Part shown: positions 16,739-24,457 of the stretch, piece after piece
How positions within the stretch are numbered: position 1 is the first letter of the stretch
How the letters are laid out: every line of letters begins with the position of its first letter
Assembly (NCBI GenBank): GCA_021737145.1
Contig: JAIPEN010000008.1
Coordinates: 59,585-123,584, forward strand
Reading direction: 5' to 3'
Origin: Desulfarculaceae bacterium
Lineage (GTDB): Bacteria > Desulfobacterota > Desulfarculia > Desulfarculales > Desulfarculaceae
Length of the DNA: 64,000 bases
Notes under the pieces: generated by a model
Database searches by the model: none
What the model was told of the DNA's origin: nothing
Seen by the model: only the letters and a program-made list of their open reading frames with translations
Position numbers and translations under genes: made by a program

Positions 16739-17551
16739 CTAGCGCATCATGTTCTTGAAGTCCACCCGCTTGTAGCCGGCGGGCGGGGCGAAGATGCTCT
16801 GGTCCAGCCCCTTTTCCTCCACCTTGGTCACCTTCATCATGGTCTTGGGTCCGCCCGGTCCATAGTCGGTGATCATCATGGGCATGCCCTTTTGCCACAG
16901 CTCCATCATGGCCGGGGAGGTGCGCCAGCTCGCCCGGCGGGGGCGGCGGCCGGGTCCGCCCATGCGCATGGCGTGTACCAGCTTCATCATCTTGCCCATG
17001 TCCAGCTCGTCGTGGAAGCCGGCGACCGGGGCCATCCATATATCCTGGCGATGCCGGCCGTTCACCCAGACCTGGTACATCTGGGCCTTGTAGCCCGCGA
17101 TCTTCTGGTTTTCGCCGGTGGCCTTGATTTCCACCGTGGGGGCGGGGCGCTGGTGGCCCATCGTCCCGCCGGGCCCACCGGGCCCGCCGGGCCCGCCCCG
17201 GCCCATGCGCTGGGCCATCATGGCCCGCATCTGCTCCCGCTGTTCGGGGGGCACGCTCTTGAGCGCCTGCTCCATGCGCTCGTCCAGGGCCTGGTCCATC
17301 TGCTGGTTCAGCTCCGAGGGCCGCCCGGACCAGTAGACCTTGTTGCCCGGATTGAGCATGGTCACGGTGCCCTGGTTGAGGTCGTAGATCATCCCCTGTT
17401 GGCCCTCGCCGGCGCGCATCATGTTGTCCTGCATGTACACGGTGCTGGTTCCGCCGGGGGTCTGCTGCTGCATTACCCAGCCGGCCTGGGCGGTGGTGGC
17501 CATCAACAGGACGGCCAGGGTGGTCAGGCATGCGCGGATGGTCATAAGCAT
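16739..17551 (-). CDS. exported DUF4412 protein
   Basis: A 270-residue secreted protein. Its signal peptide (CLTTLAVLLMATTAQA) is followed by GWVMQQQTPGGTSTVYMQDN, MIYDLNQGTVTMLNPGNKVYWSG and a C-terminal KTMMKVTKVEEKGLD, which is the DUF4412 pattern. A Gly-Pro-Gly run (GGPGGPGGPGG) with many Met residues separates the two halves. The family has no known function. I place the start at ATG 17551 (GGAG four bases upstream); ATG 17545 is possible. It is the first gene of a three-gene minus-strand operon. Confidence 0.75.
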   Translation of the reverse strand: MLMTIRACLTTLAVLLMATTAQAGWVMQQQTPGGTSTVYMQDNMMRAGEGQQGMIYDLNQGTVTMLNPGNKVYWSGRPSELNQQMDQALDERMEQALKSVPPEQREQMRAMMAQRMGRGGPGGPGGPGGTMGHQRPAPTVEIKATGENQKIAGYKAQMYQVWVNGRHRQDIWMAPVAGFHDELDMGKMMKLVHAMRMGGPGRRPRRASWRTSPAMMELWQKGMPMMITDYGPGGPKTMMKVTKVEEKGLDQSIFAPPAGYKRVDFKNMMR

Positions 17552-17708
17552 CGCTCCAGACAAAGAGTTCGCCCTGGGGGCCATATTTTGAGGTTACGCC
17601 CTGGGCCCGCCCAAGGCAAGGCAGGCAGGGGAGGCGTTTTTTGCTAACATACTATAGACCCGGAATTTGCAAGGGACCCGCCCCCCGCCCGGCGGGAAGG
17701 AGAAAGCC

Positions 17709-18281
17709 GTGCATCGCATCCTCGCCCTCCTGGCCATCCTGGCCCTCATCCTGCTGGGCGGCCCCGCCCCGGCCTCGGCCAAGGCCGTGGGCCTGGTCAA
17801 GCTGGGTTCGCCTTTTCCCCCGGCCGCCTTCGAGGCCCCCAAGGAGGCGGCGGCCCGGGCCTATCTGGGCCTGGCCGAGGGTCAGGACCTGGACCCGGCC
17901 TCGGTGCCGGCCCGCCTGGTGATCGTGGAGTTCTTCAACATGTACTGCACCCACTGCCAGCGGGAGGCCCCCAAGGTGAACCGGCTCTACCAGCTCATCC
18001 AGGACAAGGGCTGGGGGGACGAGATAAAGCTGGTGGGCGTGGGGGCCAAGAACAGCGCCTACGAGGTGGATGTGTTCGTCAAGCACTTCAAGGTGCCTTT
18101 TCCCATGGTGCCCGACCTCAAGCTCAAGAGCCTGGACCTGCTGGGAGAGATATTCACCCCCCATTTCGTGGTGATCCTCAAGGACGCCAAGGGCAACCGG
18201 GTGATCTATTCCAAGAGCGGGCCCCCGCCCGCACCGGAAAAATGGCTGCCCGACCTGGCCGCCCAGGCGGGGCTCAAATAA
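17709..18281 (+). CDS. exported TlpA/AhpC-like thiol-disulfide protein
   Basis: A 190-residue periplasmic thioredoxin-fold protein. Its signal peptide (ILALLAILALILLGGPAPASA) precedes a redoxin domain with EFFNMYCTHCQREAP, where CTHC is the active site, as in peroxiredoxin- and DsbE-like proteins. PFPMVPDLKLKSLDLLG and TPHFVVIL supply the cis-Pro region. The GTG at 17709 has AAGGAG at good spacing. It is divergent from the DUF4412 operon; both encode exported proteins, so a shared envelope function is possible. Confidence 0.85.
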   Translation: MHRILALLAILALILLGGPAPASAKAVGLVKLGSPFPPAAFEAPKEAAARAYLGLAEGQDLDPASVPARLVIVEFFNMYCTHCQREAPKVNRLYQLIQDKGWGDEIKLVGVGAKNSAYEVDVFVKHFKVPFPMVPDLKLKSLDLLGEIFTPHFVVILKDAKGNRVIYSKSGPPPAPEKWLPDLAAQAGLK

Positions 18282-18372
18282 GCCGCCGGCCTTGGCCAAG
18301 GCTGGCCAGAAGCGGGCGGATCGTGCTACAGATGCACCACAGAGGCACACCAAGCACCGGGAGAACCAGGGC

Positions 18373-19071
18373 ATGAGCGACGAGCAGACCAGACTGAAGC
18401 AGATAGCGGCCGACGCCGCGGTGGAGCAGGTGGAATCGGGCATGGTGGTGGGGCTGGGCCACGGCAGCACCGCCCTGTTGTTCGTGCGCTCCCTGGCCAA
18501 GCGGGTGGCCTCGGGCGAGCTCACCGGCATCGTGGGGGTGGCCTGCGCCCTGGCCATGGAGGCCGAGGCCCGCCAGCTGGGGCTCACCGTGTCCAGCCTG
18601 GACCAGCACCCGGCCATGGACCTTACCGTGGACGGGGCCGACGAGGTGGACCCGGCCCTCAACCTGATCAAGGGAGGGGGAGGGGCCCATCTGCGCGAAA
18701 AGGTGGTGGCCCAGGCCTCGGCCCGGGAGATCATCATCGTGGACGAGTCCAAGATGAGCGGCCGCCTGGGCGAGAAATGGGCCGTGCCGGTGGAGGTGGT
18801 GCCCTTTGCCCTGAAGCCCTTCAGCGACTACGTGGCCTCCCTGGGGGCCAAGCCAACCCTGCGCTTGGGGCGCGGCGGCGAGCCCTTTCTCACCGACCAG
18901 GAGAACTACGTCCTGGACTGCGACTTCGGGCCCATGGACGACCCGGCCGCGGTGGCCCGCTCCCTGGAAGGCCGGGCGGGCATGGTGGAGCACGGCCTGT
19001 TCCTGGGCCTGGCCGACGAGGTCATCGTGGCCGAGGCCGGGGGCATCCGGCGCATCAAGAAAGAAGGCTAG
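18373..19071 (+). CDS. rpiA: ribose-5-phosphate isomerase A
   Basis: Interconverts ribose 5-phosphate and ribulose 5-phosphate in the pentose phosphate pathway. The 232 residues show DLTVDGADEVDPALNLIKGGGGAHLREK, with the catalytic Asp pair and the conserved KGGGGA, and IIIVDESK. The phosphate loop reads GLGHGSTA where most RpiA proteins have GLGTGSTA; His30 replaces Thr. ATG at 18373 follows GGGAG; the longer upstream frame has no family similarity. It ends overlapping the convergent TPR gene by four bases. Confidence 0.95.
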   Translation: MSDEQTRLKQIAADAAVEQVESGMVVGLGHGSTALLFVRSLAKRVASGELTGIVGVACALAMEAEARQLGLTVSSLDQHPAMDLTVDGADEVDPALNLIKGGGGAHLREKVVAQASAREIIIVDESKMSGRLGEKWAVPVEVVPFALKPFSDYVASLGAKPTLRLGRGGEPFLTDQENYVLDCDFGPMDDPAAVARSLEGRAGMVEHGLFLGLADEVIVAEAGGIRRIKKEG

Positions 19072-19787
19072 TTCAAGGGGGCTTCCCGCCAACCCAGCTC
19101 GCGGGCCCGCGCCTTGTCGGCGCGGGCCTTGTCTTTGAGGCCGAGCTGCCCGTAGGCCCGGGCCCGGCGGGCATGGGCCGCGGCCAGGGAGGGCCGGAGC
19201 TTCAGGGCCGCATCGTAGTTGGCCACCGCCCGCCAGGGCTGGCCCAAATACAGCCGGGCGTTGCCGGCGTTCAGATAGGCCAATGCGAAATCGGGTTTGC
19301 ACTGAAGGGCCTTGCGGAAGTCGGCCAGGCCCCGCTGCCAGCTCCCCAGGGAGCACCACAGGATGCCCCGGTTGTGCCAGGCCTCGGCGTAGGCGGGCTC
19401 GATCTCCAGGGCCTTGTTGTAGTTGGAAAGGGCGCGCAGGGGCTCCTTGAGGTCCAGGCGGGCCTGGGCCGCGTTGTAATAGGCCTGGGCGTAGCGGGGC
19501 CTCAGGGCCAGGGCGGCGGCGTAATCGGCCAGGGCCTCCCGGGGCCGCCCCAGGGCCCGGCGGGCCACTCCCCGGTTGTTCAGGGCCAGGGCCTTGCCCT
19601 GCCGGTTCAGCTGGCCCGAGGCCAAAGCCCGGCTGTAGGCGGCCTCGGCCTCGGCGTGCCGCCCCCGGGCGGCGGCCCGCTCCCCGGCCTCGATGTCGCC
19701 GCTGCCCCCGGCCAGGGCCGCTCCCCCGGCCAGCAGCATCAGGGCGGCCAGGCAAAGGGCCAGGCAATATCGGGCGCTTCCCCGCAT
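19068..19787 (-). CDS. exported TPR-repeat protein
   Basis: A 239-residue protein with a signal peptide (LALCLAALMLLAGGAALA) followed by about five tetratricopeptide repeats with the A-Y-x-N-A/R-G spacing, for example AYYNAAQARLDLKEPLRALS and AWHNRGILWCSLGSWQRGLA. TPR arrays are protein-binding scaffolds; the partner is unknown. It probably acts in the periplasm. The start ATG at 19787 has AGGGAATC upstream. Convergent with rpiA. Confidence 0.85.
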   Translation of the reverse strand: MRGSARYCLALCLAALMLLAGGAALAGGSGDIEAGERAAARGRHAEAEAAYSRALASGQLNRQGKALALNNRGVARRALGRPREALADYAAALALRPRYAQAYYNAAQARLDLKEPLRALSNYNKALEIEPAYAEAWHNRGILWCSLGSWQRGLADFRKALQCKPDFALAYLNAGNARLYLGQPWRAVANYDAALKLRPSLAAAHARRARAYGQLGLKDKARADKARARELGWREAPLN

Positions 19788-19910
19788 GATTCCCTCTGTA
19801 ACACGAAAGCGGCCTCCGGGTCGACCGGCGGGAGCGGAGAAGGCTGGACCAGAGGGCCCGTATACTCGATAATGTAAGCATCTTCACCCCTTCCCCTTGG
19901 CGGAGGCGAC

Positions 19911-20906
19911 ATGCCGCGCGTGCTCCTGATTCTGCTAGTTTGCCTGCTCCTGGCCCTGGGCCTGGCCGGGGGCGCATGGGCCCAGGCCGGCGATCCCCGC
20001 GACCCGGGTTTTGACCAGATGCGCTACGAGGCCGTCCACGGCCGTCCCCCGCCGCCGCCGGACGAGAGCGCTTCCCAGAACCAGAGCCAGAACCAGGGCG
20101 AAACCCAGAGCCGGCCCATGGGGGGCTATCAGGACCGCTACATGGGCAAGCCCCAGGACGACGCCCAGGACGCCACCCAGGGCACCACCCAGGGCGGTTA
20201 TCAGAACCGCTACATGGGCAAGCCCCAGGAGGACACCCAGGGCGACGCCCAAGGCGGCGTCCAAGGCACCACCCAGGGCGGGTATCAGAACCGCTACACG
20301 GGCGACACCCAGAGCACCACCCAGAGCGGAACCCAGGGCAGGCAGACCGAGACCACCACCACCATGCCCCAGTACCGTTTTGGCCGCGACTCTCTGCTCA
20401 ACCCGAGCGACCAGGGCGCGGCCCCGCCCACCGCTTCCGGCCCCCCGGCCGGGCCCAGCGCGCCCGGGTCCGCGGGCCTGAGTCCGTCGGGCGGGGCGGC
20501 CCCCGGAGCCCCGGCCTCATCCCGTGGCCGGACGGTTCCGGCCGGGCAGGTCCCCACCCGCCCGATACAGGTGCAGGTGAGCAGCGAGGCCGGCCAGCCC
20601 ATTCCCATGGCCAAGGTCACGGTCACCGGCGGAGTGGGCGGCAACTCCCAGAGCGGCTTCACCAACGGGACGGGCATCTTCGTCGTGGGGGTGCCTTGCT
20701 ATCGGCCCTCGGACGGCGCGGCCCAGGTGTACCGGGTGCAGGTGGTCAGCCAGCAGTACATGGACCTGAAGGTGGTCAACTCCAACCGCTACAACTGCAC
20801 CCAGGCCGCGGAAGTAAACGTGGTTTTGGGTGGTGACACACAGGAACGCAAGCAGGAGCAGGAGTACCTCCAGCGTAAGTTCCTCTATCAGCGGGAACCT
20901 CAGTAG
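19911..20906 (+). CDS. secreted Gln-rich tandem-repeat protein
   Basis: A 331-residue exported protein with three parts: a signal peptide (LLILLVCLLLALGLAGGAWA), a Gln/Thr-rich middle with three imperfect repeats beginning GGYQDRYMGKPQ, GGYQNRYMGKPQ and GGYQNRYTGDTQ (about residues 71-140), then a Pro/Ala/Gly linker and a C-terminal beta domain (PIQVQVSSEAGQPIPMAKVTV) with two Cys that recalls carboxypeptidase-regulatory or Ig-like folds. It ends with a charged coil (QERKQEQEYLQRKF). The layout suggests a surface or cell-wall protein with a low-complexity stalk. No family is recognised. ATG at 19911 is preceded by GGAGG. Confidence 0.7.
   Translation: MPRVLLILLVCLLLALGLAGGAWAQAGDPRDPGFDQMRYEAVHGRPPPPPDESASQNQSQNQGETQSRPMGGYQDRYMGKPQDDAQDATQGTTQGGYQNRYMGKPQEDTQGDAQGGVQGTTQGGYQNRYTGDTQSTTQSGTQGRQTETTTTMPQYRFGRDSLLNPSDQGAAPPTASGPPAGPSAPGSAGLSPSGGAAPGAPASSRGRTVPAGQVPTRPIQVQVSSEAGQPIPMAKVTVTGGVGGNSQSGFTNGTGIFVVGVPCYRPSDGAAQVYRVQVVSQQYMDLKVVNSNRYNCTQAAEVNVVLGGDTQERKQEQEYLQRKFLYQREPQ
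20121..20330 (+). repeat. in-frame coding tandem repeats
   Basis: Three direct repeats, starting at 20121, 20193 and 20277, encode GGYQ(D/N)RY(M/T)G units inside the secreted protein. Units are 72 and 84 bases; the third is partial. All length differences are multiples of three, so repeat number can change without breaking the frame. Confidence 0.8.
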
Positions 20907-20928
20907 ACAGCACAGGGACCGTGGGGGT

Positions 20929-22077
20929 TCAGCGGGAGGCCGCCTCCTGGTAGACCGCCAGGGCCGCGCGGCCCATGGCCTCCTGGGAGAAGCGGGCCGC
21001 CTGGCTCAGGGCCTTGCCGGCCAGCTCGGCGCGCAGCTCCGGCTCGCCGGTGATGCGCTCCAGGGCGTGGAGCATGCTCTGGTCGTCCAGGGGGTCCAGG
21101 TACAGGGCGGCCTCTCCGCCCACCTCGGGCAGGGAGGCGGCGCGGGAGGTGACCACCGGGGCGCCGCAGGCCAGGGCCTCCAGCACCGGCAGGCCGAAGC
21201 CCTCGTAGAGCGAGGGGTAGACCAGGGCGGCGGCCCCCTGGTACAGGGCGGGCAGCTCCGGGCCGGGCACGTAGCCCAGGCGGCGCACCCGGCCCTGTCC
21301 GGCCGGGTCCTGGATGGCCGCCTCGATGGCCGTGGCCTTCCAGCCGGCCCCTCCGGCCAGCACCAGGTCGAACTCGTCCTGGCCCCGGGCCAGCAGGCGG
21401 TGAAAGGCCCCCAGCAGACGCTCCAGGTTCTTGCGCGGCTCCAGAGTGCCCACGAACAACAGATAGGGCCTCTGAAGGCCGTGGCGGGCCTTGACCCGCT
21501 CCACCCGGGCCGGGTCCTCGGCCGGGCGGTAGACCGGCAGCACCGCCTCGGGCACCACCCGCACCCGGCCCGCGCTCTGGGGATAGAGCTCGGTCAGCTC
21601 GTCTGCCGTGAACCGGGAGGGGGTGATCAGCAGCTCGGCGTGGGCCACCGCCTGCTCCAGGGCCCTTAGGGAAAAGGTCACGTTGTCTTGTTTGTGCCAG
21701 GCCGGCTCCCGGCAAAAGGACAGGTCGTGCACCGTGACCACCAGCTTGCCGTGGGGCAGGCGGGGCCCGGCCAGGTTGGTGGAGTGGGTCACCTCGGGCT
21801 TGGCCAAAAACCAGCGCTGGGGCAGCTTTAGCTTGAACCACAACAGCTTGACCAGCAGCTCGGGCCTGCCCGCGCCCCACAGGGAAAAGTTGTCCTGGGG
21901 GGGCACGAACTCGGCCAGGTCGGCCACCCGGTGGGGGAAGCACTCGGGAAAGTAGGGATAGAGCAGGTAGGAGTTTTCCCGGTCCACCGCGGCCAGCCCG
22001 GCCAGCAGGTTCACGATGTAGTTGCCCACCCCGGTCCAGGGATCGGTGAGGCGGCAGATGTCGATGCCGATGTTCAC
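20929..22077 (-). CDS. GT4-family glycosyltransferase
   Basis: A 382-residue GT-B enzyme. It opens with MNIGIDICRLTDPWTGVGNYI. The C-terminal Glycos_transf_1 domain contains YLLFVGTLEPRKNLERLL and YPSLYEGFGLPVLEALACGAPVV, with the EGFGLP donor-binding motif. This subgroup often transfers mannose in polysaccharide assembly; the sugar is not determinable. It overlaps the upstream second GT4 gene by four bases. ATG at 22077. Confidence 0.92.
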   Translation of the reverse strand: MNIGIDICRLTDPWTGVGNYIVNLLAGLAAVDRENSYLLYPYFPECFPHRVADLAEFVPPQDNFSLWGAGRPELLVKLLWFKLKLPQRWFLAKPEVTHSTNLAGPRLPHGKLVVTVHDLSFCREPAWHKQDNVTFSLRALEQAVAHAELLITPSRFTADELTELYPQSAGRVRVVPEAVLPVYRPAEDPARVERVKARHGLQRPYLLFVGTLEPRKNLERLLGAFHRLLARGQDEFDLVLAGGAGWKATAIEAAIQDPAGQGRVRRLGYVPGPELPALYQGAAALVYPSLYEGFGLPVLEALACGAPVVTSRAASLPEVGGEAALYLDPLDDQSMLHALERITGEPELRAELAGKALSQAARFSQEAMGRAALAVYQEAASR

Positions 22078-23285
22078 GAAACCGGAACCCCGGCGGCCAC
22101 CGAGGCCAGAACCTCCTCATAGACCTTCAGCACCGGCTCCCAGCCGAATTGCCCGGCCACGAAGGCGGCCCCCTTTTCGCCCATGGCCGCGGCCTCCCCG
22201 GGCCGGGAGCGCAGGCGCTCCAGGGCCGCCCGGAAGCCCTCGTAGTCATGGTAGGCCAGCCCGGCCCCGGTGCGCTCCACGTAGCGGGCCAGCACGTCGC
22301 ACTGGGAGTTGACCACCACCGGCCTGCCCGCGGCCGAGGCCTCCAGGGTGACCATGGACAGGCTCTCGTAGGGCGAGGGCATCACCAGGGCGGTGGCCGC
22401 CTCCAGGGCCGCGTCGCGCTCGGCCTGGTCCACGAACCCCAGGCTCAGGATGCCGGGGTGGGAGGGCAGCTCCATGTGGCGACGCCCCACCAGCACCAGC
22501 TTGAGGTCCTTGTGGGCCGGCTCGGAGGTCAGGCGGGTGAAGTAGTCGAACATCTCCCGGCAGCCCTTCATCACGTCCACCCGCCCCAGGTAGAGCAGGA
22601 AGTCGCCCTCCAGGCCGTGGCGGGCCCGGAACTCCGCCCCGCCTCCGGCGGCTGGCGGGTCGATGCCCAGGGCCACCACCCGCGAGGGCACCCAGGAGTT
22701 GCCCGTGACCCGCCACACCAGATCGCGCTCGGCCTCGCTGTTGTAGATGATGCAGCGCGGCGAGTGGAACACCGGCCGGAACACCGGCAGGGGCAGGGTG
22801 GGGTCGTCATGGGCCGTGGGAACCAGCAGGGCCCGCCGGGAGGCCAGGGGCAGGCCCGCCGCGGTGGGGAAGTAGAGATAGGTGTAGAAAATGATGGCCT
22901 GGAAGTCGTCCTCGTGGGCCAGCAGATGGTCGATGAGGGCCGGGGCGTAGGGGCCCTGGCGCAACAGCCAGCGCCACTGCACGTCAATGGGCTGGCCGCC
23001 CCGGTAGACCTTGCGGGCCCAGATGTTGAAGGGCCGCACCCAGCGACGCCGGGCCACGGGGAAGCGCAGCAGGCGCACCCCCTCCTGCTCGCTTTCGCCG
23101 GGCTGGTAGTGGTTGGCCCAGGTCAGGTAGTCCCGGGCGGTGGTAGTGAGCACGCTCACCTGGTGACCCCGCGCGGCCAGGTGGGTGGCCATGGACCGGC
23201 AGTGCGCCTCGGCCCCGCCGTCCACCTCGTCGCCGTAGCGCTGCACCACCATTGCCAGGCGCAACTGTGCCTCCTCAAGTGACAT
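22074..23285 (-). CDS. GT4-family glycosyltransferase
   Basis: A 403-residue GT-B enzyme. The N-terminal half has VVQRYGDEVDGGAEAHCRSMATHL, typical of GT4 acceptor domains; the donor domain has LLYLGRVDVMKGCREMFDYF and VMPSPYESLSMVTLEASAAGRPVVV. The ESLSMVTLEA motif is where EGFGLPxLEA lies in the paralogous gene downstream. Together the two genes form a small glycan-assembly operon. Substrates unknown. The gap upstream contains a GC hairpin (23357-23363 with 23374-23380) and a Fur-like box. Confidence 0.9.
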   Translation of the reverse strand: MSLEEAQLRLAMVVQRYGDEVDGGAEAHCRSMATHLAARGHQVSVLTTTARDYLTWANHYQPGESEQEGVRLLRFPVARRRWVRPFNIWARKVYRGGQPIDVQWRWLLRQGPYAPALIDHLLAHEDDFQAIIFYTYLYFPTAAGLPLASRRALLVPTAHDDPTLPLPVFRPVFHSPRCIIYNSEAERDLVWRVTGNSWVPSRVVALGIDPPAAGGGAEFRARHGLEGDFLLYLGRVDVMKGCREMFDYFTRLTSEPAHKDLKLVLVGRRHMELPSHPGILSLGFVDQAERDAALEAATALVMPSPYESLSMVTLEASAAGRPVVVNSQCDVLARYVERTGAGLAYHDYEGFRAALERLRSRPGEAAAMGEKGAAFVAGQFGWEPVLKVYEEVLASVAAGVPVS

Positions 23286-23387
23286 TTCCCCGCCGGCCCC
23301 TCCGGCGCGGTTGGTTAACTATGCCATGGGCGCCGATGGGCCACAAGCCCCCGGGCAAGCGCCCTGGCCCTGGGGCGCTTCTTTTGG

Positions 23388-23406
23388 CATAATTATTATC
23401 AATAGG
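23388..23406. promoter_or_regulatory. Fur-box-like sequence
   Basis: CATAATTATTATCAATAGG matches the Fur consensus at 13 of 19 positions. It is the AT-richest point in the divergent gap between the glycosyltransferases and the solute-binding protein, about 120 bases upstream of the latter. It could control either side. Confidence 0.3.
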
Positions 23407-23527
23407 CATCGGCCGGGACCTCGTGGCAGGGGGCCGGCCGGCAACGGCCACTGTGGGGTTGGGTCCGCACCCGCCACGGGGGTGCCGGGGGGCTTTGGCT
23501 GGAAACCGTTCTGTCCGGTGGAGAACT

Positions 23528-24418
23528 ATGGCCTTGGCTGCAAAACGGACCATTCTCGCCTTCTTGTTGATCATCCTGCTCGCCCCCACCCTGCCGGCCG
23601 CGGCCGGCGACCTGGACCAGCTGCGCGGCCGTGGCGAGCTGCGCCACCTGGGGGTTCCCTACGCCAACTTCATCACCGGCACCGGCGACGGGCTCACCGT
23701 GGAGGTGCTCAAGCTCTTCGCCAAGCACCTGGGAGTGCGCTACCGCTTTGTGCCCACCACCTGGGAAAACGGGCCCGGCGACCTGCTGGGCCTCAAGGTG
23801 AGCCTCGAGAACGGGCAAGCCGTGCTGGGCGGGCCGGTCCCGGTGAAGGGCGATGTCTGGGCCGGAGGGGTGACCGTGCTGCCCTGGCGGCAGGACATCC
23901 TGACTTTTTCCCGGCCCACCTTCCCCAACCAGGTGTGGCTGGTGGCCCGGGCCCAAAGCAAGCTGGAGCCCATCAAGCCCAGCGGCGACCCGGCGCGCGA
24001 CGTGGCCGCGGTCAAGGCCCAGATCGCCCAGGTGCGCATCCTATGCGTGGCCGGCACCTGCCTGGACGGCCGGGAGTATCAGCTGGACCAGCAGGGGGCT
24101 GATCTGCATTACTTCTCGCGCAAGGTGAGCGAGATCGTGCCCGCGGTGATCAAGGGCGAGGCCGAGGCCACCCTGCAGGACGCCCCCGACGCGGTTATCT
24201 CGCTGGCCAAGTGGCCCGGGGAGCTGAAGATAATCGGGCCGGTGTCGCCCTCCCAGATCATGGCCGCCGCCTTCGCCCCCTCTTCGCCGGAGCTTCTGGC
24301 CGAGTTCGACCGGTTCATGGGCGGGCTGAAAAAGCGGGGCGAATACCGCCGCCTGGTGCGCAAGTATTTCCCCGCCATATTGCACTACTTCCCCCAGTTT
24401 TTTGCCCAGGGAGATTAG
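23528..24418 (+). CDS. exported family-3-like solute-binding protein
   Basis: A 296-residue periplasmic binding protein. A signal peptide (ILAFLLIILLAPTLPAAAG) is followed by the SBP_bac_3 pattern: LDQLRGRGELRHLGVPYANF, LTVEVLKLFAKHLGVRYRFVPTTW and a C-terminal RLVRKYFPAILHYFP. No permease or ATPase follows; the next gene, 39 bases downstream, is a membrane sensor kinase. This suggests the protein is a ligand-binding partner of the sensor rather than an importer component. Start ATG at 23528 has GGAG upstream. Ligand unknown. Confidence 0.82.
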   Translation: MALAAKRTILAFLLIILLAPTLPAAAGDLDQLRGRGELRHLGVPYANFITGTGDGLTVEVLKLFAKHLGVRYRFVPTTWENGPGDLLGLKVSLENGQAVLGGPVPVKGDVWAGGVTVLPWRQDILTFSRPTFPNQVWLVARAQSKLEPIKPSGDPARDVAAVKAQIAQVRILCVAGTCLDGREYQLDQQGADLHYFSRKVSEIVPAVIKGEAEATLQDAPDAVISLAKWPGELKIIGPVSPSQIMAAAFAPSSPELLAEFDRFMGGLKKRGEYRRLVRKYFPAILHYFPQFFAQGD

Positions 24419-24457
24419 TTCCGGCCTGCGGGGAGCCCCTCAGCCCGTGGAGCGCTT

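Noticed and set aside
20121..20330. Spaced direct repeats considered as a CRISPR array
   Set aside because: The repeats are in frame within a secreted protein, vary in length, and have no unique spacers. No cas gene is present.
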